DNA of 53,550 nucleotides from Allomyces macrogynus ATCC 38327 (lineage: Eukaryota; Blastocladiomycota; Blastocladiomycetes; Blastocladiales; Blastocladiaceae): positions 344,158-397,707 of the forward strand of contig GG745345.1 in assembly GCA_000151295.1 (NCBI GenBank). Direction: 5' to 3'. Each line of letters opens with the position of its first letter. The stretch's first letter is position 1. The notes beneath the pieces were generated by a model. The model was not told where the DNA came from and made no database searches. It saw only the letters and a list, made by a program, of their open reading frames with translations. The position numbers were made by a program, and so were the translations under genes. Shown one piece after another: positions 41,051 to 50,231 of this stretch.

Positions 41051-43390
41051 TTACACGGTCCCGCTCTCCCTCCTCTCCTGATCCGCCCCCGAACCTGCCG
41101 CTCCCGGGGGCACATGCCCGTGTCCATTAACCATCGGCACATCCATCTGCGGCAACATCGTCGGCGTCCCGACCGCCGCAGCCGCCGCGGCCGCAGCCGC
41201 AGCGGCCGCGGCATCCCAGAACCCGGCGACCGAAAACTCGGGCCCCATGGCGATCTGGGACCGTAACACTTCCTTGAGGTGCTGCTTGTAGCAATTCACC
41301 GCCGACGGCGGAGACGGTAGCGGGATCGTGAGCGCGAGCGGCGGGACGGGTGGGAGGGGACCCGAATGGGCCGCGGCCGCGGCCGCACACGCAGCGGCCA
41401 GTGGTGCCCACGTCGTCTGTGCGGCGTGCGCGAGCTGCGCCTCCGACTGCCGGATCCAGTCGTGCAGCTTCCGGAAATACGAGTTGTGGATCCGGTCGAG
41501 CAAGGACGCGACCACCGGGTAGAGCGATACGTCCCATGGCGGCTGATGCGGAGGCGCGACCCCGTTGGTCGTGGGAGGTGGGGGTGGACCGGACCCGTCG
41601 GACCCGGTGATCGGTGGGGGTGGATCGTGTGCGAGAGCGTGTGCCGCGTGGTCCCGCCGCGTGCGGTCGACGAGAATGATGTTGTCGTGGTGGGACCTTG
41701 GCCAAGGACGGTACTGGTCCTCAAGAATCAGCGGCAGGGTCAATAACCGGCCGGCTTGCCCGATCAGGTCGCGCATCACGGCGTTCATGAGCCATGACGC
41801 CGTCGGTGCGGGCCCACCGCGTCGTGCCTCGCCAACGACCGCAGCCACCGCCGAGTGCACCGCCGCGTCGGGCGAGACGTCCGGTGCCGAGACTGCATGG
41901 AACGGGTGGTTTGCGCAAAACGCGTACATGGCCGGCAAGTTCTTGACGGGTTTGCGCAGGACGGCCGCCTTGTCCCGGCCATGGTGCGAGACCCAGTTGT
42001 ACTCTTGCCGCGCCGAGTACCGCGGACCCGTGATGCGTGTTCCGTGCGGGTCGAGGACCGCGCAGACTTGGTCAACATACACTTGCTCCCCTAGCGAACA
42101 GACGGAAATCTCGAACCGTTCCGTCGCCCAGTCGAGGAATCGGCCCACGTCCGACGCGACAATCACCTTCTTCCCACACGGCAATCGCTGCGCGCGCGGC
42201 GGTTCCTCGGCGGGACTGCTGGTCCCGTTACTGCCCGAGGTCATGGGCGCCATTGCGCGGCCCGGGTTTACGACACGCACGAGCGTGTCGTCCAAGTCGA
42301 GGACGAGTGGCAGTTTCCGCAACCGCAAGAGGGACGCGACCTGGTCATGAATCCACGCGCGCATCGTGGCTGTTGGCACCCAGTACGCATCCAATTGGTG
42401 GCCCGTCAAATTCACTTTCAAGTGCACTTCCCACTGCTCCCCGCCGAGCTCGACCGAGACGAGCGCCGACTTGCGCAGGTGTTTCATTTCTTCGATCAGT
42501 GGGATACGCGACGGAATACGCGGGTGCGGCGCGGTTCCTGCAGGGCAACTGCCTATCACGTCGAGAACCATCGAAGGGGCCGTACCGCGCTCGTGCAGGA
42601 GCGCGCAGATACTGCGTGGCAACAGCGCATGCAGCTCGAGTCGTGCCGGGAGCGACGGGGGTGCAATGCCGGGGGACGTGGCGGCGCAGGCGGCAGCGAG
42701 CGCAGCGTACCCGGGCCCGACCGAGCGGAACGTCAAGCCAAAGCACTCGAGTACGTCCGGGAGCGGCGGGGCCGGGTCGTTGGGCGTCGCCTGCGCGGCT
42801 GCTGCCGCGGCAGCCGCAGCGAGAGCGCGCGCAGCCGCATGCAAGGTGCGCGACGAGGTCGTCAGCGCTGGAGCGAGTGGCGTGCGCAGGCAAATGGCGG
42901 TGCGCGCAGAAGCCGCCGCCGCTGGTGGAGGCGCAGGTCCGGATGCAGCCATGGGGGGTGGCGGTGCGGTCGGGACGGGAGTCGCGGGTACGGCCGATGC
43001 TGCTGGCGGGTCCGACGACAGCGACAGGGGCAGTTCGACCGGTGGAGAGGCGCGTGCGCGCTTCGACGATTCGACGTTGCGCACGTCGGCGAGCACGGGC
43101 GAATGCGCGGCGTCGGCGTAGAGCAAGTGCGCGAGCGCGTGCGGGACGCTGCCGCGTGCGCTTCCGTGGGTCGAGTCGTCGGCGAGCAAGGATGGTGGGC
43201 GCGGGCGCTTGGCCTTGCCGGTACTGGTCGTTGTGATGGCAGATGCGGCGTTCGTGCTGGTCGTTGGAAGATGCACGTTGGGTCCGCTGGCGGGCGTTGG
43301 CGGCGACGGCGCCGGCGCGGACACAGAGGGGCCGGCAGCGTCAGGGACGGCAGGGGCGGCCGCGTGCAGTGTGTCGACGGTCGCGGTCAT
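41051..43390 (-). CDS. CPL/FCP1-like RNA polymerase II CTD phosphatase
   Basis: This is a single-exon gene for 779 residues. The phosphatase core has the HAD/FCP motif DLDDTLV in RKLPLVLDLDDTLVRVVNPG, followed by KKVIVASDVGRFLDWATERF, EISVCSLGEQVYVDQVCAVL and, later, NIILVDRTRRDH. The order and the preceding region (KVNLTGHQLDAYWVPTATMR) recall plant CPL1/CPL2-type phosphatases more than Fcp1, and no BRCT domain is seen. The expected role is Ser phosphate removal from the polymerase II C-terminal domain in the nucleus. The N-terminal 300 residues are Ala/Pro/Ser-rich and the tail has a run of 13 Ala. The start MTATVDTLHAAAP is the first ATG. Confidence 0.8.
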   Translation of the reverse strand: MTATVDTLHAAAPAVPDAAGPSVSAPAPSPPTPASGPNVHLPTTSTNAASAITTTSTGKAKRPRPPSLLADDSTHGSARGSVPHALAHLLYADAAHSPVLADVRNVESSKRARASPPVELPLSLSSDPPAASAVPATPVPTAPPPPMAASGPAPPPAAAASARTAICLRTPLAPALTTSSRTLHAAARALAAAAAAAAAQATPNDPAPPLPDVLECFGLTFRSVGPGYAALAAACAATSPGIAPPSLPARLELHALLPRSICALLHERGTAPSMVLDVIGSCPAGTAPHPRIPSRIPLIEEMKHLRKSALVSVELGGEQWEVHLKVNLTGHQLDAYWVPTATMRAWIHDQVASLLRLRKLPLVLDLDDTLVRVVNPGRAMAPMTSGSNGTSSPAEEPPRAQRLPCGKKVIVASDVGRFLDWATERFEISVCSLGEQVYVDQVCAVLDPHGTRITGPRYSARQEYNWVSHHGRDKAAVLRKPVKNLPAMYAFCANHPFHAVSAPDVSPDAAVHSAVAAVVGEARRGGPAPTASWLMNAVMRDLIGQAGRLLTLPLILEDQYRPWPRSHHDNIILVDRTRRDHAAHALAHDPPPPITGSDGSGPPPPPTTNGVAPPHQPPWDVSLYPVVASLLDRIHNSYFRKLHDWIRQSEAQLAHAAQTTWAPLAAACAAAAAAHSGPLPPVPPLALTIPLPSPPSAVNCYKQHLKEVLRSQIAMGPEFSVAGFWDAAAAAAAAAAAAAVGTPTMLPQMDVPMVNGHGHVPPGAAGSGADQERRESGTV

Positions 43391-43991
43391 GGCCGAGCCG
43401 AGAGTGCCGGGGGTTGCGGCGGCGGGCGCGGTGCGTGCGGCGGCGTGCGGTCTTTACGGTGCGAGCAGTTGGCAGTGCGCGTGGTCGACGAGCGCGGCGC
43501 CGCGTGGGCAGGCGAAGCGCCGGGTTTGCGTCGGGTGGAAGGCGTGGAAGCGTGTGCAACCCTGCGCAACCCGGCCGAGATCGAAGCGACGGCGCGGTCG
43601 CCGATGGCGCGGGCGTGCTGCCGATGCGGTTGAAGCGCCCTTGGATCCGACTTGGAGAAGAGGACGGCAGGGACCGGCGGCGAGGGCGCAGAGAGACACC
43701 GCGATCCGTTGCGCACCGCGCCACGGCGCGAGGCGTCGAGATGTGTCTCCGCCTGTCACAGCTGTCGCGCTCCTGCGCTCACGTCACGTGGTCCAGCCAT
43801 CATGGCACGCACACCTCACGTGTGGGCCGGCCTGGCCCGTTCCCCGCCGCGAGACGCGCGAGACGCACCTCCGCCACCACGCGTCGCCCCGCAACTCCCG
43901 CCGTTGCCGCCGCCCGCGACCCCCGACCCTGCGCCCATCCAGCCATCAAGACGCAGACCACTCCCCGCAGTACCGCTGCAACGCTCCCACC
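43391..43991. promoter_or_regulatory. Divergent promoter, CTD phosphatase and RhoGAP genes
   Basis: 600 bases between two divergent start codons; no gene recognised. CACGTG and near-CACGTG words occur around 43788-43822, without further support for function. Confidence 0.4.
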
Positions 43992-45800
43992 ATGCTCGAC
44001 CCGGCCCCACCGCCCGCGTCGCTGCTGCACGCCGCGAGCTCCAAGCAGGAACTCACGTTGCACGTCAAGGAACACGTGCTCTACCCGGCCGGTACCGTTT
44101 GCCCCCCGACCGACCGCGCCACCGTACGCTCTTCCGCGCCCCATCTGATGCTTGCGGCACTTGCCCGCTTTGGATCGCGTAGGCCTCGACCATGACGGCC
44201 GCGTCATTCTCGTGTTTTGCGCCACGCACCTCGCCGATCCCACGATCCTGCCGCCCGACTTGATTCTCGAGTAGGTGGCGCGCGTTGAATCCATGGGCCT
44301 TCCCCGCAAGGAAGAACGACGGACGCGACGCTGACCGATCACGCGCATGTCAACAGAATCCTGCTCGCCACGCTCAACACGCTTGGAACCAACCGCCCTT
44401 ACATTGCTGTGGTCGTGGGCCACGACGCGCCGCACCGTCCGGGCATGCGCTGGTTCTACAAGGCCTACAAGCAGCTCACCTACGCGTATGCCTTCGTCTC
44501 ACCAAGTTCCGGACAGTGTCTCATACAAGTGGAGCCTGACACGCGACTGACTGGCCAAGCACCTGTAGCCACCGGAAAAACCTCAAGGCCATGTACCTCG
44601 TCCAGCCGTCGACCTGGATGCGTCTCGTTCTCGACTTTATGCGCGCCTTCGTCAAGTACGCTGTCCACCTCCTTTCCCGCCCTCCGCTGGCCGTTCAGCT
44701 CGACCCCCCGAACGGCGCGCGTTCAGAGACCGTTCACTGACCCTCCCACTGATCACCAACCAACCCCCAGTCCGAAATTCTACGCCAAGGTTTACACGCT
44801 CAACCGCCTCGCCGACCTACCGACCCTGCACGGCCTCTCGCTTGCCGGCCTGCGCCTCTCCGCAGCGACCCCCGACGACGCGCTCGACCCATCTACCTAC
44901 CCACGTGGCGCGTCCGAATTCGCGGCCCCACTCGCCGTCTCCGTCTCCACGACCCCGACCGCGTTCTTACCACGCACCTGGCGCGCATGCACATCGGTCC
45001 TCGTCGCGCGCGGCGCACAGGTCGAAGGCATTTTCCGCCGCCCGCCGCGGTTCACCGACGTCGGCGCTGCGAAACTCGCACTCGATGCGGCTGCACTCGA
45101 CGCGGCCCTTACCGGGTCCACCCCGCCGGCGTCGTTCCCATCGTCGGCCCTGTCGGTCCCCGGCGACGCCCCGCTCGTTGCGGCCGTCCTGCTCACCCGG
45201 TGGTTGCGCGACTTGCCCACCCCGATCTTCCCACCCGACACGTACCCGTCCCTGCGCACCCTGGAAACCGTTGAACCGAGCCCGACCGACTTGCGCGTCA
45301 CCGGGAACGATCCGGCGCGCGCTGTGACCCGCGCGCGGGTCCGGCTCTGGCGCGCAAGACTGCGTGACGATCTCGTCCCCGGCGTTCACGCGCGGTACGT
45401 GCTTGCTGCGACCGGGCGCGTCTTGGCGTACGTTGCGCGGCACGCCGACGTGACGAGGATGACGCCGCGGAATTTGACGACGGTCGTCGCGCCCGCGCTC
45501 ATTCGTGGACCGAATCCGATTGCGGATTTGGCGATCACGGCGCCGGAGGCGGGCGGGGTCGGGGTGCTCGTCGCGCTGTGGATGGCTGAGTGGACCGCGT
45601 GTTGGGGGGATGTCTGGCGTGAGATGGGGGACGAGGCGGTGCGCGCGGCGGTGGACGGGGAGGTGGATGCGTGGCAGAGGGTGGATGAGGAGGTGCCGGT
45701 CGAGGATCCGAGGGGGAGCGGGTGGTGGGAGGACGGAGTTAGGAGTGGGATGCCCGCGCACAGTGATGATTTGGGGATGTCGCGGCTCATGATTGGGTGA
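43992..45800 (+). CDS. CRAL-TRIO/BCH plus RhoGAP protein (ARHGAP1-like)
   Basis: This type of protein stimulates GTP hydrolysis on Rho/Cdc42 GTPases. Five exons (43992-44091, 44183-44270, 44315-44485, 44569-44655, 44771-45800) fit in phase and give 491 residues. The N-terminal lipid-binding-like module reads LYPAGLDHDGRVILVFCATH, NRILLATLNTLGTNRPYIAV, FYKAYKQLTYAHRKNLKAMY and LVQPSTWMRLVLDFMRAFVN, ending KFYAKVYTLNRLADL, as in ARHGAP1. The RhoGAP domain has the arginine finger in VEGIFRRPPRF, then LVAAVLLTRWLRDLPTPIFP and RMTPRNLTTVVAPALIRG. It is similar in length to ARHGAP1 (439 aa). An acidic tail follows the GAP domain. Confidence 0.88.
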
Positions 45801-46090
45801 TCGGACTGAGGCGACGAATGTGGTGACCAGTCGGTTGGGCACGCTCTTGGGGAGCGTGTCATGTTTTGCTCGTGCGCTTGGCTGGCACAATGCGTTGGAT
45901 GAATCCGTTCTTTGTTCGTGATCCGTTCGTTGGCCTTGAACCCGTTCGCGTTTGCGCGAGAAGAAAATACACTTGAATACCCGTGCCCGTGAAGGATGAA
46001 AAAGATATGAATTCCAAAGTGCCATGAGTCAATTCCAAATTGCCATGAGTCCAGTCGGCCTCCCTCTCGACCAGTCTCCCCCGCCGCGCT

Positions 46091-48342
46091 TCAGTGATAC
46101 AACTTCAAGTAGAGCACCTTGAGGTACCGCGCCTCGTACGCGGCCGAATTCTGGGCCGGGTCCACGTTCGCCATGCCCATCGGATCCACGACCGCGAGCA
46201 CGTCGCGACCGTGCGTCTCGACCGCGTCAAAGCACGCCAAAATGTCGCGGTAGACGTCGTCCTTGAGCACAATCATTTGCTTGGCAAGCGTCTCGAGCAG
46301 CGAGACGAAGCACCGTTTCGCGTAGAACCATGTATCGGTGCCGAGCTACAGTTCCATTCAGATCAGTTTAATCGCGGCGCGAAAACAGGTGGAGAAAGCG
46401 GGAGCGTACCTTGCGCGCCATCGGCTCCATGCTCTTCATGACGCGGCCAATCTCAAACTCGAAGTTCCCCTTGGCGCAATAGAGCGTGCCAATCACAAGA
46501 TTCACGATGCACAGATGGAAGCACCGCTGCCCGGGCTCCTCGAACCCTGCCCGTTCCTCCTCCTTCTCGATTCTGCGCATCAACTCCTCGGCAGCCTCGT
46601 TTTGCGACGTCATGATATACGCCACGCACAAGTTCGCCAAGACAATCGGCGTCACATCGAGCAACCTGACCTCCCAATGCTTGCGCACAATCGGCTCATA
46701 AAACGCAATCGCCTCCTTGTACTTGGTTTCCTGCATGAACAGCACGTGCGCGACATTGAGTTTCCACGTATCGTGCTCGGCACAGAACTCGACCGATTTG
46801 CGAAACAGCTTTTCGACCACGTGGTACTCTTTCGTCTCCCAGTACAGTTTGGCCTGCGCCATCAGGATCGGAATGTACCGCTCGAGGAGTTGGTCGTACT
46901 CATGCACGTGCCGCTTGACCGCGTCGTCGTCGCGCGCAGTGCGCGCATCCTGCACGGCTTTCGCCGCGCGACGGAGGTCCTCGACGTGCTTTTGGCCCAT
47001 ATCGTCGAGTCGCTTGAACGAGTCTTCGGGCGAGGCCGACTTGAGCAGGACCGCGTCGAGGAAGTCGTACTAGTCATGAGCGGAGAGCGTGAGCCACGGT
47101 TCAGTGGAGAAAGTGCGCGTGAGTGCACGTACCATGTACCGCGACAGCACGGCACGAGCGAGAACCGAATTCTCGGCGAGCAAGTCGGCGGCCGCGTCGT
47201 AGTACTCAAACTTGAAGTAGAGCAGGAGCAGGTTGCCAAACGTTTCGGGCGGGCACGGGACTTGCTGCAGCAAGAAGATGAGTTTCTCGAATCCGGTCGC
47301 GGGCTCTGTGTCCATGTGCACGAGTGCCTGGTTGTGCAGTGTGACCGGATCGAGTTCTTCCTCGAGTCGCGGCGGCATGTCCTGCAACGCTTCCTTGGCG
47401 GCCACGTCTAAATGTGCGGGACAATGTGAGTACATGGAAGAAGTTAACCGAGGGGGTAGAAGGATCAAACGTACAGTTCTTGAGGTTGCATTCGATCGCG
47501 GCCTTGAGGTTGAACGCCTCGACCAAGAACGACTTGTGCAACGACGGCGAGTTGCCCACACTCAAAATCTCCTCGGGCAACACACCCACATTCAAGTCCG
47601 GGTAATCGCGGATCCCATGCTCAATGATATCTGCAAGGTACTTCAGCGACGTGACGTACTCGCGGCGCATATACGCGCAGAGCGCGACATTGTAGTAAAC
47701 TTCCGGATGGTACCCGTGCCGCCGCGCCACATCCGCAAACTTGTTCTGCGCGTCCGCGTACTTGCCCTCCTTGTAGAGCAAACACGCCTGGTTGAACGCC
47801 GTATCCGGATAGTTTGCGGCCCCTTGGTCGACCAACGCCTGGCACCCGGCCACATCGTCCGACTCGTACTTGATCGCGGCCTGCAATTTGCGCGCGGCTT
47901 GCCGCACGTCGTCATTCTCGTCGGCGCCGTCGACGGACCCGGCGGCCGCCGCGTCGGCCGAGGCCATGAGCGCGGCGGGTTACTGCCCGGCCTTGTAGAA
48001 CGCCTGCGCGTAGGCGAGTCGGTAAGACACGACGTCAGGGCACTGCGCGGCGAGTTGCTCGTAGCACGCGGCGGCACCGAGCCAGTCTTGCATCTTGAAC
48101 AGGCACCAGGCTTGCAGCGATAGCGCCGGGCGGGAGCTCAGGCAGACGGCCAGCTCTTGCGCGAGGAGCGCGGCCACGTCGTCGTAGCGCTCCTCGCGCA
48201 ATAGCGCGTAGACGGTCGAGGTGATCTTACCGGGCGGGATTTGCGAGAGTGACAGTGGGGCCGGGCCCATGGCACCGACTGCGCCGGACGGGGCTGGTGG
48301 CAGGCCGGCGGCGGTGCGCAGGCCGGCGGCGGTGGACATCAT
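46091..48342 (-). CDS. IFT70: Intraflagellar transport protein IFT70/TTC30, with an in-frame stop
   Basis: IFT70 (TTC30, DYF-1) is an IFT-B core TPR protein required for cilium assembly. Four exons encode about 690 residues of TPR repeats: GKITSTVYALLREERYDDVA, WCLFKMQDWLGAAACYEQLA, VSYRLAYAQAFYKAGQ, LQAAIKYESDDVAGCQALVD, FNQACLLYKEGKYADAQNKF, YYNVALCAYMRREYVTSLKY, LPEEILSVGNSPSLHKSFLV, YDFLDAVLLKSASPEDSFKR and TWKLNVAHVLFMQETKYKEA, ending in ARYLKVLYLKLYH. The frame is broken once by TAA at 47980-47982, between FYKAGQ and PAALMASAD, where the family has Tyr. One base (T for G on the plus strand at 47980) explains it, and no intron signals flank it. The first ATG is 48342 (MMSTAAGL). Confidence 0.9.
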
Positions 48343-50049
48343 GGTGCGGCGGTGGCCGTCGTGGTGCGGTAAGTCGGGGGTTGACGAGGAAGGCAGGAAG
48401 CAAAACTTGGTGTTGTGAGCTGGTCGAGGTCGGAAAGCATGAGCAGACGATACGCGGAACGGACATTTCAAGCTTCTAAGTTTCGAATCACCACTCGCCG
48501 TGCAGCCTGACTGACCATGATCTGCGGAAGTGGCGACTTAACCCTCGCAAACTAACCAGCAGTCCACAATCATCTAACAGGCCCGAAGAATTGGCGCCAT
48601 GAGGAATGCCCGCGATGCGGCAGCAGACCGCACGCGACCAGAACCTTGCAAGCTGCGCTTGGCTTGCAGTACAGTTAAATTGCACGGGAGTGCAGGCAGC
48701 GGAGACGGCGTTGTGAATCCATTGAAACCGGCTCACGCGTTCTTGACCATGTCGCGGACCGTCGCTGTTGCGCAGTTAAGCAAACACTACAACTGGATCA
48801 CTTTAGTGCACGATCTGGTGTGTCGCAACAAGAACGGTGTATGAAAAAAATGGACGTAAATGTCTCATTGCAGGACCAATTCTGTAACACTCTCTTAACC
48901 TTCTCCACTCGGTGTTTGTTCGATTCGACGACCGCCGTGAATTTTGGTGGCAGCAACAGCATTGCAGCACCCCATCTGGGTTTCTGCAAAGCTCACAACT
49001 CCTGGTCAGCCACTTACAGACCTGGTGTGCATTCACGCCAAACCAACAGTGGCTGCAGCCGCCGCTGTGAGGCGTGGCGTGGAAGAGGACAGGATAACGC
49101 AAATATCGAGCAAGTGAGCTGTCCAGGAGTGCACACGCATCGCTCATCAGGTGTGGATGAGACGTCATGCAAAGCATGCACAGTCGCACTGAGATACGCG
49201 ATTTATGTAACAGCAGGCAAACAAAATCATGAACCCAAAGCGCCAATAGCGGCCTGCAGTCCTGGCGCTCCAGCAAGAAAACCACATCTGACGTGGAACT
49301 GGCCACTTCCTGTGTGGGCGACCAGTCTGTCCCATTTGTCTCCCTTTGGTTTCCTTAATTTGTGCTTGGTGAAGTCTTGGTGTTTCCTTGTTCATAAGCC
49401 TGCCAGTGTTGCCTGGTGTGCTCCCTCTCTTGAAATTGAGCAACATTTCCACGAACACTTTGCTATGTGTCCCAGTGAAGTGAGAGCAAGGCATTTGTGA
49501 ATTCATTGTTCTGACCAAAATTGCTTGGAGTGTGTTGCAGCACCCATTACTGCAATCTTTGGTGTCACTGTGCATACTCTTCACCACCTCTGATAACATG
49601 GAAAACTGTGTAGTGATTTTGAAGTTGGTCCACTACATTCTGGTTGAACTTCAGCTGGTTCTGAGGCATTCTGAAGTATAGCTCTGATTAAGATGACTTT
49701 GAACATGTGGTTTTGAGCAGCAGTTCAAACACAAAAAGCCAAAGAATGTCAAGGGTTTTGGCATACCCTATGTAAGCAAGGAATTTGGTGACCAGTGCTG
49801 CCAAGTCAGCTGATTATGGTTTGAGCCTGACAAAAAACAGATGCAAATATTCTTGAATCATAAAAAAGCAGATTCCATGTTTACAGACCAAACACATTGG
49901 CGTTTGCAGGGGTGAGGCGAAGCATGAGGAAATGCTGTAAAGCTTTGGAAGAAAAATTTCTTTGCACAACAGCAGCAGCTTGACCCCAAGCAGAAGCAGA
50001 AGAAAAAGAAAAATTCAAGGTTATGAGCCCTGGCGTCCCAGAAAACAGT
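48343..50049. other. Gene-poor region with CpG-depleted tract
   Basis: 1.7 kb with no intact gene. The left part contains one copy of a degenerate repeat (48790-48956, minus orientation). From about 49270 to 50040 the DNA is AT-richer and almost free of CpG: none in the 360 bases 49501-49860, and three in the next 180. Broken coding-like stretches such as KNVKGFGIPYVSKEFGDQCC appear on the plus strand. This looks like decayed, once-methylated mobile DNA, but I cannot name an element. Confidence 0.55.
50015..50032 (-). repeat. Fragment matching the tRNA-iMet anticodon arm
   Basis: On the minus strand this reads CAGGGCTCATAACCTTGA, 17 of 18 identical to the anticodon arm of the adjacent tRNA-iMet. 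On the plus strand it is a 14-base complement to that arm. Confidence 0.6.
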
Positions 50050-50121
50050 TAGCGTCTGTAGGTTTCGATCCTACGACCTCAGGGTTATGAGCCCTGCGCG
50101 CTTCCTCTGCGCCAAGACGCT
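50050..50121 (-). tRNA. tRNA-Met (initiator, anticodon CAT), copy 2
   Basis: The 72 bases are identical to copy 1 at 25463-25534 but on the opposite strand. It keeps the A1:U72 pair, the GGG:CCC anticodon-stem pairs and the AUCGAAA T-loop of initiators. TTTT follows five bases downstream (50042-50045) as a Pol III stop. Confidence 0.95.
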
Positions 50122-50231
50122 CGAAACGGATAAGGTTTCCGATTGGGGTTTCGGAGTTTTGACACTCCGTTGAGAGCCGGAGTGCTCATGGCTTTATAAA
50201 CTGGTGGTTGAAACAATGGGTTTTACGGGTG
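50122..50231 (-). promoter_or_regulatory. Conserved 5' leader/promoter of tRNA-iMet copy 2
   Basis: Reverse-complement copy of the leader at 25353-25462, with about a dozen differences. The TATA-like TTTATAAA (50193-50200) and the whole competing-hairpin segment (50151-50185) are unchanged between copies. Confidence 0.6.
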
